NCBI GenBank assembly: GCA_003222085.1
Contig: QHUK01000001.1
Span: 1-64,000 of the forward strand
Length of the DNA stretch: 64,000 nucleotides
Source of the DNA: Gemmatimonadota bacterium
GTDB lineage: Bacteria; Gemmatimonadota; Gemmatimonadetes; Gemmatimonadales; GWC2-71-9
Reading direction: 5' to 3'
In this document: one piece after another, positions 42,056-50,796 of the stretch
Position numbering within the stretch: the stretch's first letter is position 1
Layout of the letters: every line of letters begins with the position of its first letter
Made by a program: the position numbers and the translations under genes
The notes under the pieces: model-generated
Told to the model about the DNA's origin: nothing
The model's input: only the letters and a program-made list of their open reading frames with translations
The model's database searches: none

Positions 42056-45000
42056 CTAAAAGCCGACGTTCATGCCGAAGGTGACGGTGCGCGTGCCCGG
42101 ATAGCTCGAGTCGTCCCAGCCGAGGTCGCGATCGCCGGTCCCGCGGGAGCTGACCTCGGGGTCGTACCAGGAGTATCGGGTGGCGGTGAAGAGGTTCTGG
42201 CCGCTCACGTAGAGCCGGACTTGGCGCGCCCCGACGCGCCGGGTGAGCTCGGGCGGCACGGCCCAATCGACCGTCACGTTCTGCAGCCGCACGAACGAGC
42301 CGTCCTCGATCCAGCGCGACGACATCCGGGCGTTGTCCGGCCCGATGCCAAGGCCGGTCATGGCGTTCGTGTGGTTGGTGGGAGTCCAGTAGTCGAGCAC
42401 CGAACGGAGCATGTTGGTCGAGCCGCCGGGTGTCTCCATGCCGAGGCGATTCAGATTCACCACCTGGAAATCGAGGGCACCACGCACGATGTAACTGAGG
42501 GAGAGACTCTTGTAGCCGATCACGCCGGTCAGGCCGAACAGGTACTTCGGCTGCGCGTTCCCGAGAATAGTTCGGTCGTCGGAGTTGACGACCCCGTCGC
42601 CATTCAGGTCCCGGAACTTCTCGCCGCCCGGCCTGGCGCCGGGTTGGCCACTGTGGGCGGCCTCGACCGAGTCCTGGAAGATCCCATCCCAAACGTAGCC
42701 GTAGAAGTTTCCCAACGGCTCTCCGACGCGCACGATCGCCCCGTCCCGGATATTCGGCAACGAGCTGTTCGCGCCCGCCAGGAAGAACTCCCGGTCCGCG
42801 CCGAGATCGAGCACCTTGCTGCGGTTGAGGGACAGGTTGCCGCCCAGACGCAGCTGGAGCGGGCCGACGGTGTGACGCGTGTCGATGGCCAGCTCCAGCC
42901 CACGATTCTGCACCCTCCCGATGTTGGCGAGGTAGCTGTCGAAACCCGTGAAGTACGGCACCTGCTTCGCATACAGCAGGTCGCTGGTCGTCTTGTGGTA
43001 GGCGTCCACGGTGACGCTGATCCGGTTTTCGAGCAGGCCGAGATCGAGGCCGGCATCGTACTCGGTGGTGGTCTCCCAGCGCAGGTTGGGGTTCGTGATC
43101 CGGTCGAGGGTAGCGCCGTTGTTGAACGGCGTGAGGCCGATCGCGTAGGGCGCGCCGACGCTCCACGCCGCCAGGGACTGATACGCGCGGATGGCCTCGC
43201 TCCCGGTGCGGCCCGCGCTCAAGCGCAGCTTCAGCTCGCTCAGCGTCGGCGCCAATCGCCGGAAGAACGGCTCGTCGCTCACCCGCCATGCCACTGCGGC
43301 CGAGGGGAATACCGCCCACCTGTTGTTCACGGCGAACTTGGAAGAGCCGTCGGTGCGAATCGTCCCCGTCACGAGGTACTTGCCGGCGAGACCGTAGTTC
43401 AGCCGACCGAGGAACGAAGCAAGCCGGGACCGCGACAAGGTCGACGTGCCCGTCACCCGATCCGCCGCGTTGATGCGCGCGTAGCCGAGCTCATCACTTG
43501 TGAAGCCGATTCCCTGCTCCCCGTTCGATACGCTGCGCGTCTCCTGGGCCGTGAAGCCACCCAGCAGCGTGATGTCGTGCTTGCCGGCCAGCGTGCGTCG
43601 CAGGGTGATCGTGTTCTCGGACAGCCAGGTGCTCCCTTTGGTGTTGTCGAGGTTGGCCTGCCCGAGGTTCAACGACGCTTGGAGCAGGCGAGAGGTGTAT
43701 TGCTGCTCCAGGGAGCTGCGCGAGGTGTACGCGAGGCTCGAACGCAACGTGAGTCCCGGCACCAGGTCGTATTCGGCGAACGCATTGCCGATGAAGTAGT
43801 CCGTGGTGCTCTTGTCTTTCCGGAGATCGACGATCGCGAGCGGATTGTCCATGACCTGGCCGGCGAGGAGCGGGCCGCTGAACTTGCCGCTCGTGTCGTA
43901 CACGGGGATGGTCGGCGCGAAGCGCAGCGCCATCATGGTCACGGGCCCGCCGGCCGAGCCGTAGCCCGTGTTGACCCGGACTTGGTTGCCCACGGAGCGG
44001 CTGTAGCTGACGCGCGTGCCCACGCGCACCCGCTCGCCGAGGCCCTGGTCGAGGTTGACGCGCAGCGATCCGCGGCCGAAGTCGGAGCCGAGCACGACAC
44101 CGTCCTGATCGAACCAGTTGGCGGAGAGCATCACGCTCATGGCGCCCGCGGTTCCGGAGATGCGCACATCGTGACTCCGGACCGGCGCCATCTGATAGAT
44201 GACGTCTTGCCAGTCGGTCGTCGCCAGCGACTCGGGATGTGCGAATGTCACGCTCTTGTCGTGGTTCGGATTGAGCATGTAGAGCTGCGCGAACTCAGGG
44301 CCGCTCAAGAGCGCGATGTGCTTGCTCACATCCTGCACGCCGGTGTAGCCGGAGTAGTCGAAGGCGATTTGCCCCGGCCTGCCCCGCTTGGTCGTCACCA
44401 GGATGACGCCGTTCGCGCCGCGCGTTCCATAGATCGCCGTCGACGATGCATCCTTCAGAACGTCCACGGATTCGATATCGCCGGGATTGATCTCGTTCAA
44501 GTCGGCGCCGATGACGCCGTCCACCACTACAAGTGGCTCGTTGCTCGCCTGCAGGGAGTTGCTGCCGCGCACACGGACGCGTATCGAATCCGAGCCCGGT
44601 GCCGCGTTGGTCGTCTGGATCTGCACGCCGGACACGAGCCCCGAGATGGCTTGATCGATCCGGGCCACGGGGATCTTCGCGATATCCTGGCTGGACACAG
44701 AGCCGACCGAGCCCGTCAGGTCCTTCCTGAGCTCAGAGCCGTAGCCCACCACCACCACCTGGTCCAGCGCGATCGCCGCACTCGGCAACGTGAAGTCGGC
44801 GCTCGCCTCTTCTCCCCCGACGACCGTGATCGGCTGCTCCCGCGACGTATACCCGATCCGCGTCGCGCGGAGTTGGTAGGTCCCCGGCGCCACTCGCGTA
44901 ATCACGTAGCGGCCGTCCGGTCGGGTCACCGCGCCGAAGTGGGTCCCGACCGCCACGAGGCTGACCCCTTCCAGCGGCACTCCCGTTTCTCCCCGCACCG

Positions 45001-45091
45001 TGCCCTGGATCTGGCCCGTGGGGGCCTGGGCGTACGCCGCCGTCGCGGTCAGCGCCGTAATGCCGACCAGAAGGGCGATCGTCGGTCTCAT
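42056..45091 (-). CDS. SusC/RagA-like TonB-dependent glycan transporter, locus 1
   Basis: 1011 residues from ATG 45091, with GGAG about ten bases upstream. Signal peptide MRPTIALLVGITALTATAAYAQ. Then a carboxypeptidase-like regulatory domain (GQIQGTVRGETGVPLEGVSLVAVG, ~25-110), a TonB-box-like VVVVGYGS, the plug with EPLVVVDGVIGADL and SVDVLKDASSTAIYGTRGANGVILVTTKRG, and a long beta-barrel. It imports an oligosaccharide across the outer membrane using TonB energy with the SusD at 40522. A 54-codon leader ORF ends in its start codon (ATGA). Confidence 0.96.
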   Translation of the reverse strand: MRPTIALLVGITALTATAAYAQAPTGQIQGTVRGETGVPLEGVSLVAVGTHFGAVTRPDGRYVITRVAPGTYQLRATRIGYTSREQPITVVGGEEASADFTLPSAAIALDQVVVVGYGSELRKDLTGSVGSVSSQDIAKIPVARIDQAISGLVSGVQIQTTNAAPGSDSIRVRVRGSNSLQASNEPLVVVDGVIGADLNEINPGDIESVDVLKDASSTAIYGTRGANGVILVTTKRGRPGQIAFDYSGYTGVQDVSKHIALLSGPEFAQLYMLNPNHDKSVTFAHPESLATTDWQDVIYQMAPVRSHDVRISGTAGAMSVMLSANWFDQDGVVLGSDFGRGSLRVNLDQGLGERVRVGTRVSYSRSVGNQVRVNTGYGSAGGPVTMMALRFAPTIPVYDTSGKFSGPLLAGQVMDNPLAIVDLRKDKSTTDYFIGNAFAEYDLVPGLTLRSSLAYTSRSSLEQQYTSRLLQASLNLGQANLDNTKGSTWLSENTITLRRTLAGKHDITLLGGFTAQETRSVSNGEQGIGFTSDELGYARINAADRVTGTSTLSRSRLASFLGRLNYGLAGKYLVTGTIRTDGSSKFAVNNRWAVFPSAAVAWRVSDEPFFRRLAPTLSELKLRLSAGRTGSEAIRAYQSLAAWSVGAPYAIGLTPFNNGATLDRITNPNLRWETTTEYDAGLDLGLLENRISVTVDAYHKTTSDLLYAKQVPYFTGFDSYLANIGRVQNRGLELAIDTRHTVGPLQLRLGGNLSLNRSKVLDLGADREFFLAGANSSLPNIRDGAIVRVGEPLGNFYGYVWDGIFQDSVEAAHSGQPGARPGGEKFRDLNGDGVVNSDDRTILGNAQPKYLFGLTGVIGYKSLSLSYIVRGALDFQVVNLNRLGMETPGGSTNMLRSVLDYWTPTNHTNAMTGLGIGPDNARMSSRWIEDGSFVRLQNVTVDWAVPPELTRRVGARQVRLYVSGQNLFTATRYSWYDPEVSSRGTGDRDLGWDDSSYPGTRTVTFGMNVGF

Positions 45092-45252
45092 GGGGGGCTG
45101 CTCCGAAGGGGGGCAGGGCGAGGGGGCGCCCGGTGTGGGATGGCGGTCGCGCGGCACGAGCGTCCTGGAGCGACGCCCGTGAGCAACACCTGCTGCGTGT
45201 CCTCAACAGCGCAGGAGTCGACTCCCCGACACCCAGGCAGGAAATTCGCCAC
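45088..45252 (-). CDS. Putative 54-residue leader peptide upstream of susC locus 1
   Basis: GTG start at 45252 with AGGAG six bases upstream, and a TGA at 45090-45088 that overlaps the susC ATG. It starts VANFLPGC and contains CAVEDTQQVLLTG. The equivalent position at susC locus 2 (GTG 54110, same Shine-Dalgarno) starts VANFLRLC and contains SAVEYTQHVLPG, with the same number of codons between the two parts. Whether the peptide itself or the underlying RNA is what is conserved cannot be decided from two copies. It could couple translation to susC. Confidence 0.45.
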   Translation of the reverse strand: MANFLPGCRGVDSCAVEDTQQVLLTGVAPGRSCRATAIPHRAPPRPAPLRSSPP

Positions 45253-45424
45253 CGGCAGCTCCTGACGGCTCCCGAGACTCGGCCCCGTATCTTGTTCGTT
45301 TATCGAACTAATTCGCCCCAACCCGACGGCGGTGGCGGCGCAAATCGCTCTGGTATGTCGAGCCCGTAATCGTCGTGGGACCCGGCGGCACCGGCGATGC
45401 GTGCGCAAGTCGCGCGCCAAGTTG
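45183..45424. promoter_or_regulatory. Duplicated susC control module, copy 1 (between susC and ROK gene)
   Basis: Four islands match copy 2 (54041-54282) in the same order and nearly the same spacing. They are 45183-45211 (26 of 29 bases), 45240-45264 (leader Shine-Dalgarno and start), 45287-45338 (contains the inverted repeat) and 45394-45424 (29 of 31). Between islands the sequence has diverged. Total length is 242 bases in both copies. Reading toward susC, a weak promoter (GATAAA inside the inverted repeat) is possible but not convincing. Confidence 0.75.
45294..45308. promoter_or_regulatory. Inverted repeat GTTCG-TTTAT-CGAAC, candidate ROK-type operator, copy 1
   Basis: Perfect 5-bp arms around TTTAT, followed by TAA so that the right half reads CGAACTAA. 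This resembles the right half of XylR-type ROK operators as I recall them (CAAACTAA). It lies 42 bases upstream of the leader GTG, in the gap between susC and the divergent ROK regulator gene. An identical copy is at 54153-54167. Confidence 0.6.
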
Positions 45425-45460
45425 GTCCCGCTTGCCACCGCCACGCGGAGCCGCGCAACC

Positions 45461-46717
45461 GTGCGAAAGATCGACACCCGGGATTTCCGCCGCGCCACGC
45501 GCGCCACCTCCCGCCAGGTCAACCGGCAGATCCTCTTGAACCTCGTGCGCGAGCATCAGCCCATCTCGCGGGCGGACCTCGCCCGCCGCATGACGGTGGG
45601 ACGAGGCGTGGTGACCACCCTGGTCAAGGAGCTGCTGGAAGAAGGCGCCCTCTACGAAGGCGCGCTGGGCGACCTCCCGCGCGGCCGCAGGCCGATGATG
45701 CTGCACGTCCAGACGCGCGATCGCCTGGTCGTCGCGATCGATGTGCGCTTCAGCCGCACCGACGTGCTGCTCTCCGATCTCGGCGGCACGCAGATCGCCC
45801 TCGAGCGCTTCGCGACCCGCTTCGGTCCCGAGGAGCTGCTCGACGAGCTGGCGATCCGCGTGCGCCGGCTGCTCCGCGCTCACGCGGCGGAGGGACGTTG
45901 CGAGGGGATCGGCATGGTGATCCCCGGGATGGTCGACCGGCGCAGCGGGCGCGTGCTCAACGCGCCGCAGCTCGGCTGGCGCGACGTGCAGGTCCGCGCC
46001 GGCCTGGCGACGCGCACGGGGCTGCCGGTGCACGTCGAGAACGCCCCGGCGGCCTGCGCGCTCGCGCATATCTGGCTCGGCCCGGCCGAGCGGGGGAGAG
46101 GGACCGGGGAAAGCGGGCTCAGCGGAGGGAGCGGGATCCGGGATTTCGTCTACGTGTCGGTGTCGGACGGCGTGGGCACGGGCGTGGTCGTGAACGGGGA
46201 AGTGGTTCGGGGCCACGGTCATACCGCGGGCGAGTTCGGGCACATCCCCATCAGCGCCGACGGCCCGCGCTGCCTGTGCGGATCGCAGGGCTGCCTCGAG
46301 GCCCACACGTCGAACCTCGCCACGGTCGCCCGCTACCTCGGACACGAGCTGTCACCGGCGATCGCCCGGGAGCTCCTCCAGCGCAGCGGCGTCACGGTGG
46401 ACGACGTCGTTCGCCGCGCCGGCGACGGCGACGAGCGGGCCCGCGACGCCCTGAGCGAGACCGGTCGCTATCTGGGGATCGGAATCTCGATGATCGTCCA
46501 GGCGCTCAATCCCGGACAGATCTTCGTCGGCGGCGAGATCACCGGCGCCTGGGACTCGATCGAGCCGGCCCTCCGGGCCGAAATCGCACGACGCGCCCTC
46601 ACCCGCGGAGCCGCCGAGACTCCCCTCGTCCCTGAGCCAGCGGGGAGCCTGCCCCGCCTGCGCGGGGCCATCGCCCTCGTCGCGGCGCCGGTCTACGCGG
46701 CTCCGCAGGTGGGCTGA
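45461..46717 (+). CDS. ROK-family transcriptional regulator
   Basis: 418 residues from GTG 45461 (GGAG about ten bases upstream). The N-terminal winged helix-turn-helix is NRQILLNLVREHQPISRADL with RMTVGRGVVTTLVKELLEEG. The ROK domain has GIGMVIPGMVDRRSG, VENAPAACALAHIWLG, SDGVGTGVVVNGEVVRG and the zinc site GHTAGEFGHIPI with CLCGSQGCLE. The two sugar-kinase-type loops are present, but the protein is most likely a sugar-responsive repressor. It is divergent from susC locus 1 across the duplicated control module, so it probably controls one or both susC operons. Residues ~210-228 form a Gly/Arg/Ser-rich insertion (ERGRGTGESGLSGGSG). Confidence 0.93.
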   Translation: MRKIDTRDFRRATRATSRQVNRQILLNLVREHQPISRADLARRMTVGRGVVTTLVKELLEEGALYEGALGDLPRGRRPMMLHVQTRDRLVVAIDVRFSRTDVLLSDLGGTQIALERFATRFGPEELLDELAIRVRRLLRAHAAEGRCEGIGMVIPGMVDRRSGRVLNAPQLGWRDVQVRAGLATRTGLPVHVENAPAACALAHIWLGPAERGRGTGESGLSGGSGIRDFVYVSVSDGVGTGVVVNGEVVRGHGHTAGEFGHIPISADGPRCLCGSQGCLEAHTSNLATVARYLGHELSPAIARELLQRSGVTVDDVVRRAGDGDERARDALSETGRYLGIGISMIVQALNPGQIFVGGEITGAWDSIEPALRAEIARRALTRGAAETPLVPEPAGSLPRLRGAIALVAAPVYAAPQVG

Positions 46718-46804
46718 GGAGTCGCGGCCGAGGCCGCGGCTCGGCCCTGCCCCTGAAGGGGCGTTGCGCGCGGTCAGTTCACTGACAGGCGCCGAGCCAC
46801 GAGT
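46718..46804. repeat. Three-hairpin spacer between convergent genes
   Basis: Hairpins GGCCGAG/CTCGGCC (46726-46746), GCCCCTGAAGGGGC (46749-46762) and GTCAGTTCACTGAC (46773-46786) fill the gap between the ROK gene and the convergent GH95-like gene. The phrase CCGCGGCTCGGC followed by TGCCC matches the double-hairpin elements at 4738 and 32447. A bidirectional terminator role is plausible although no T-tract follows. Confidence 0.65.
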
Positions 46805-49024
46805 TCACTCGCGCACCTTGAGCGCCGGCCACTGGTTGGCCGCGGCCGGTGAGCGCAGGACCGGAGTCACGTCGGGCAGCGGCGTCGTGGCGTCGGGAGC
46901 GAGAACCACAGACGCTCCCTTGCGCAGGTCGATCACAAAGTCGCCCGAGGTTCTCTTCGTCAGCCGTGGCGCCGCACCCGCGTGCGCGCGCACGACGGCC
47001 GTATCCCAATCGGCGACGACGAGCCGGCAGGGCTGGCCCGCGAGGCTCTCGATCCGGACCCAGGCGGTGCGGCCGTCGTGACGCACGGCGCTCACGAGGA
47101 ACGCGCCATCGGCGCGCAGGCGGTCGAACGCAGCCTCGGTCCACGCCGCCGGCATCGCGGGGAACACCCGCAGCGTCCCGCCCCAATCCTGCAGGAACAG
47201 GTCCTGGATCGACGTCGCCGCGGAGAGCGGCGTCTCGATCACCGGGCCGGCCTCCGCGTAGAAGGTGTTCGGCTCCATGTAGCGCGGCGCGTCGAGGTAC
47301 AGGTTGAGGCGAGTCAGCGCGGTATCACCCTGACCGAGCACCGCGTGCATCGACGCGCCACCGGTGAACGAGTAGCCGCGGAACAACGCTCGATCGCGCT
47401 CCCAGGTGCGCAACGACGCCTCGATCAGCGCACGCTGCTCGGGGCGGTCGGGTGTGATCAGGTGCAACGGGTAGATCGCCAGCAGGTGCGAGTAGTGGCG
47501 GTGCGACTCCTTCCACGGCCGGCCGCGGCCCACCATCAGCCCGCTGGAATCGGTGGGAAAGGACGTGAGGTTCGCGAGCACGTCGCGCCAACGATCGAGC
47601 AGCGGCTCGTCGAGCCGCAAATACTCGGCGCTCGCGATCAGCGTCTCGAGACCCCACGTGAGCAGCGCCAGGTCGTAATTCGCGTCGGGCACCGTGGCGA
47701 GCTCCGGCGACTCCGTGGGCGGCAGATGCCAGCGCCCGTCCTCGCCTCGCTCCACGTAGGCGAGGTAGTTCCCGATCGCGCGCTTGAGCAGCGGGTAGAC
47801 CCGCTCGCGCAGCATGCGGTCGTCCATCTGGTAGCGATAGTCGAGCCAGTAGTAATACAGGGTCCATGGCAGGTCCCCCATCTCGTGAGCCGCGTCGCTC
47901 TGCGCCGTGGCGAGATCGACCGGGCGCACGAGATCCGGACCCGAGCTGCGTCCGATCGCCGCCGCGTCCGCCCGCAGCCGCTCGGGCACGTTGTCGATGA
48001 GGGCTTGCCGGTGCCTGTCCAAGTTTCGGAGCAGGGACTCGGCCAGGTCGAGCCGGTTCGCCCGGAACAGCGGCGAGTAGGTGAGCTGGATGTTCAGGTT
48101 CCACCAGATGCCGGGCCAGGGCGTGGCGTTGAACCAGGGGCCGTTCAAGTCGAGGATCGGTCCGTCGGGACGCATCGCCGAGCCGAGCTTGTAGATCTGG
48201 ATCCAGTAGTACGCCTCGAGACGGGCGTCGGGGAAGGTGAGGAAGCTCTCGGGATAGTACGCGTGCCACCACCGGCGATGCGCCGCTTCGAGCCGCGCCA
48301 CACCTTGCCGCACGGCCTCGGCCGTCGCAGTGCGCGCGTCCGCCAGCGCCTCAGGACCAGTGTTCCCCGGAGCGATACTGACGTAGAAGACCCCGGCTGA
48401 ACGGCGGATCGATTCGGCGTGCGCGCCACCGTTCAAGAATGTCTGGACGCTCGTGATCTCGGACCGCGTGCGAGACACGACTGCCGCTGGATGCAAGTCC
48501 TCCGGCGCAAATGGATCCTTGCGATACACCTTGCGCGGGGGGCGCGCCTCGGCCGGCGCCCAGTCGAGCGCGACTCCGCTCTCACCGCCTGTTCCCTCGA
48601 GCACGATCACGATCACGGATGGTCGCGACGCCGTGAAGCTGCGCCAGCGCACCTCTCCCCGATCGGTAGTCACCGTGCCGCTCGCTTCGGCGTCCCACAG
48701 GACCAGGCGCGCGCTGCCGCCCTGCACCGTTCCGGCCGTCTTCAGGACCACGCGACCGATCGGGTAGCGCGACTGGTCGTGCACGACATCGGTGCGGTTG
48801 ATGGTCCAGCCGAGCGCGCCGTCGTGCACGTCGATCGTGGCACCGAGGCGACCGTTGCCGATGAATGCGCTCTCGCCCCACCCGGTCGGGAGACGGTCCC
48901 AGACGAGGTCCTGGCGCGAGAGAAAGGTGGGCCAATCGACGCGCGTCGCCGGCCGCGACTGCGCGAGCGCGGCGGGGCACGCCAGGGTGAGCGAGAGCAC
49001 TCTGACCCAGCGTCGCGCGATCAT
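46805..49024 (-). CDS. GH95-like secreted glycoside hydrolase (alpha-L-fucosidase/L-galactosidase type)
   Basis: 739 residues from ATG 49024; a GTG at 49051 would add nine residues before the signal peptide. Signal peptide MIARRWVRVLSLTLACPAALAQ. GH95-type landmarks: GNGRLGATIDVHDGALGWTINRTDV in the N-terminal beta domain, GPWFNATPWPGIWWNLNIQLTY in the (alpha/alpha)6 barrel, PTESPELATVPDANYDLALL and WKESHRHYSHLLAIYPLH. Classic GH95 has WNINLQMNYWPA and HRHLSHLYGLYPG at these places, so this is a diverged member. It would release L-fucose or L-galactose, fitting the fuconate operon, which can also process L-galactonate. It lies 29 bases downstream of susD locus 2, in the same operon. Confidence 0.78.
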   Translation of the reverse strand: MIARRWVRVLSLTLACPAALAQSRPATRVDWPTFLSRQDLVWDRLPTGWGESAFIGNGRLGATIDVHDGALGWTINRTDVVHDQSRYPIGRVVLKTAGTVQGGSARLVLWDAEASGTVTTDRGEVRWRSFTASRPSVIVIVLEGTGGESGVALDWAPAEARPPRKVYRKDPFAPEDLHPAAVVSRTRSEITSVQTFLNGGAHAESIRRSAGVFYVSIAPGNTGPEALADARTATAEAVRQGVARLEAAHRRWWHAYYPESFLTFPDARLEAYYWIQIYKLGSAMRPDGPILDLNGPWFNATPWPGIWWNLNIQLTYSPLFRANRLDLAESLLRNLDRHRQALIDNVPERLRADAAAIGRSSGPDLVRPVDLATAQSDAAHEMGDLPWTLYYYWLDYRYQMDDRMLRERVYPLLKRAIGNYLAYVERGEDGRWHLPPTESPELATVPDANYDLALLTWGLETLIASAEYLRLDEPLLDRWRDVLANLTSFPTDSSGLMVGRGRPWKESHRHYSHLLAIYPLHLITPDRPEQRALIEASLRTWERDRALFRGYSFTGGASMHAVLGQGDTALTRLNLYLDAPRYMEPNTFYAEAGPVIETPLSAATSIQDLFLQDWGGTLRVFPAMPAAWTEAAFDRLRADGAFLVSAVRHDGRTAWVRIESLAGQPCRLVVADWDTAVVRAHAGAAPRLTKRTSGDFVIDLRKGASVVLAPDATTPLPDVTPVLRSPAAANQWPALKVRE

Positions 49025-49053
49025 CGCGTCATCATCCGACCATGCGGGCACCG

Positions 49054-50796
49054 TTACTGCAGTGGATCGAACGTTCCGCCCGCCCAGCCGACGGTCTGCG
49101 CCAACTTGCTGTTCAGCTGCAGCTGGGAGGCGGGAATAGCAAAGAAGTAGTAGCTCGCCTGCCAGTTGATAGGGAACTGTGTGTCGAGCACCTTGGACTG
49201 TGTCTGGAAGTAGTTCTGATACTCAGACTCGAGATCCACGGTGTTGCGCACCTGATTCCATTGGGCCGCAGGCACCGTCAACGTGATTGTCACCCCGTGA
49301 CGGCGCGTGCCATTCAAGAGTGCTTCGAACAGCATATTCCGTCTCAAGTCCCAGAACCGCTTGGCTTCATAGGCGAATTCGATTTGTCTCTCCAGCATGA
49401 TCGCAGCCTGCAGTGCCGCTCCGCTCATGCCGGGGTCCAGACCGTACAGGCCGGTTCCCGGATCGATACCGGCGCGGGCTCTCAAGGCAATGATCTGGTC
49501 GTACGCCTCCTGGGTGTGACCGATGGCATTCGCGGCCTCGGCGAGATTCATCAGGACTTCCGCAAAGCGGATTTCGATCCATTGCGTCTGTCCGTTGAAC
49601 GCGCCGAGTGCGTCCGCCCTCGGATCCACCGCTTTCCGTGTATAGAAGCCGGTCGGCGTGGGATTGTTTGATTCTCCCCCGACGTAGGTCCACTGCCTGC
49701 GGCCGGCCTTGCCGGACAGCTCCCAGACGGCGCCATTATAGGCAATCGTGGCTTTGAAACGGGGATCGCGATTCTTCCAGAAGTACATGGAATCGTATGC
49801 CGGGTTGTTCGCGATCGGCCGTCCATCATGCATGGGGAATGCGTTGACCATCTCCACGGTGGGCCGATTGGCTCCGGTCGCTCCCTGGGACTCGTCCAAG
49901 GGCCGCGTGGCGGCCGCCCAACGATGTACGCTGCCTATCTCCTGGCCGTTCTGGTCGACCCGCGCCCCGGGATACCGATACCTCCGCACGAAGATAGCCT
50001 CGGGATTCATCTCCACGAACCATAGCTTCTCGAAATCCGGATACAGCCCGAACCCCTTGCTCGTGAGATAGTCCCTGGCCGCGAGGTTGGCGTCGTAGGC
50101 GCTCTGCCAACGGGTGATATCGTCGGTGCGGTTGAACTGGGGGCTCGCGTAGTACAGGAGCACCCGTCCCTTCAAGGCCATGGCCGTTCCCTTATGGACA
50201 TGGCCGTCATTGCCCGCCCCGACACTGATGGCCGGCAAGAGCGCGATGGCCTGATCGAGATCCGACAGGATTTGCGCCACGCACTGCGAGGTGGGACTTC
50301 TCGACACGAGCAAGTCGTCGGTCAATTCTTGGGGCTCAAGCACAAGCGGCACCCCGCCGTATCGCTTCACCAACTCCCAGTAGGCCCAGGCTCGGAAGAA
50401 ATACCCTTCGCCCTTCAGTCGCTTCGAAAGGATCGCGTCCAGCGTCCCCTTGTCGATCTCGGCCAACAGGATATTGATGCTCCTGATGCGGTCATACGGC
50501 GGGTGCTGGCAGTCGGTCGTATTTCGCGTGCACCAGTAGTCGACCGAGCTTTCGGTCAACTGCCCGTACATGTACCCCGTGCCCCCGGGAGACTCATCCG
50601 AGGTGCTGGCGTCACCAGTCGACCAGCCGGGCAGATTGTCCGCATACACCTTGTTGACGTACGCTTCCGCCAACGCGGGGTCCTTCCACACCTGCGCTTC
50701 ATTGACGGATTCCAAGTCCTTGAGGTCGAGGATGCTGTTGCAGCCGCCGAGCCCGAGGCTCAACAGGGCGACCGAGGTTGCTCTGGAGGTCCTCAT
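49054..50796 (-). CDS. SusD/RagB-like lipoprotein, locus 2
   Basis: 580 residues, ATG overlapping the susC stop (ATGA). Lipobox LGLGGC. Features: SILDLKDLESVNEAQVWKDPALAEAYVNKVYADNL near the start (landmark, residues ~20-55), GEGYFFRAWAYWELVKRYGGVPLV, GTAMALKGRVLLYYASPQFN, IEIRFAEVLMNLAEAANAIG and IEFAYEAKRFWDLRRNM at the end. Longer than the locus 1 protein and not closely similar to it, so the two loci likely bind different glycans. The codon use looks slightly less GC-extreme than its surroundings. Confidence 0.95.
   Translation of the reverse strand: MRTSRATSVALLSLGLGGCNSILDLKDLESVNEAQVWKDPALAEAYVNKVYADNLPGWSTGDASTSDESPGGTGYMYGQLTESSVDYWCTRNTTDCQHPPYDRIRSINILLAEIDKGTLDAILSKRLKGEGYFFRAWAYWELVKRYGGVPLVLEPQELTDDLLVSRSPTSQCVAQILSDLDQAIALLPAISVGAGNDGHVHKGTAMALKGRVLLYYASPQFNRTDDITRWQSAYDANLAARDYLTSKGFGLYPDFEKLWFVEMNPEAIFVRRYRYPGARVDQNGQEIGSVHRWAAATRPLDESQGATGANRPTVEMVNAFPMHDGRPIANNPAYDSMYFWKNRDPRFKATIAYNGAVWELSGKAGRRQWTYVGGESNNPTPTGFYTRKAVDPRADALGAFNGQTQWIEIRFAEVLMNLAEAANAIGHTQEAYDQIIALRARAGIDPGTGLYGLDPGMSGAALQAAIMLERQIEFAYEAKRFWDLRRNMLFEALLNGTRRHGVTITLTVPAAQWNQVRNTVDLESEYQNYFQTQSKVLDTQFPINWQASYYFFAIPASQLQLNSKLAQTVGWAGGTFDPLQ

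Noticed and set aside
41807-45265. Plus-strand ORF of 1152 codons opposite susD/susC locus 1
   Set aside because: It mirrors the coding strand of two clear Sus genes, has low-complexity Arg/His/Glu-rich translation and no start signal.
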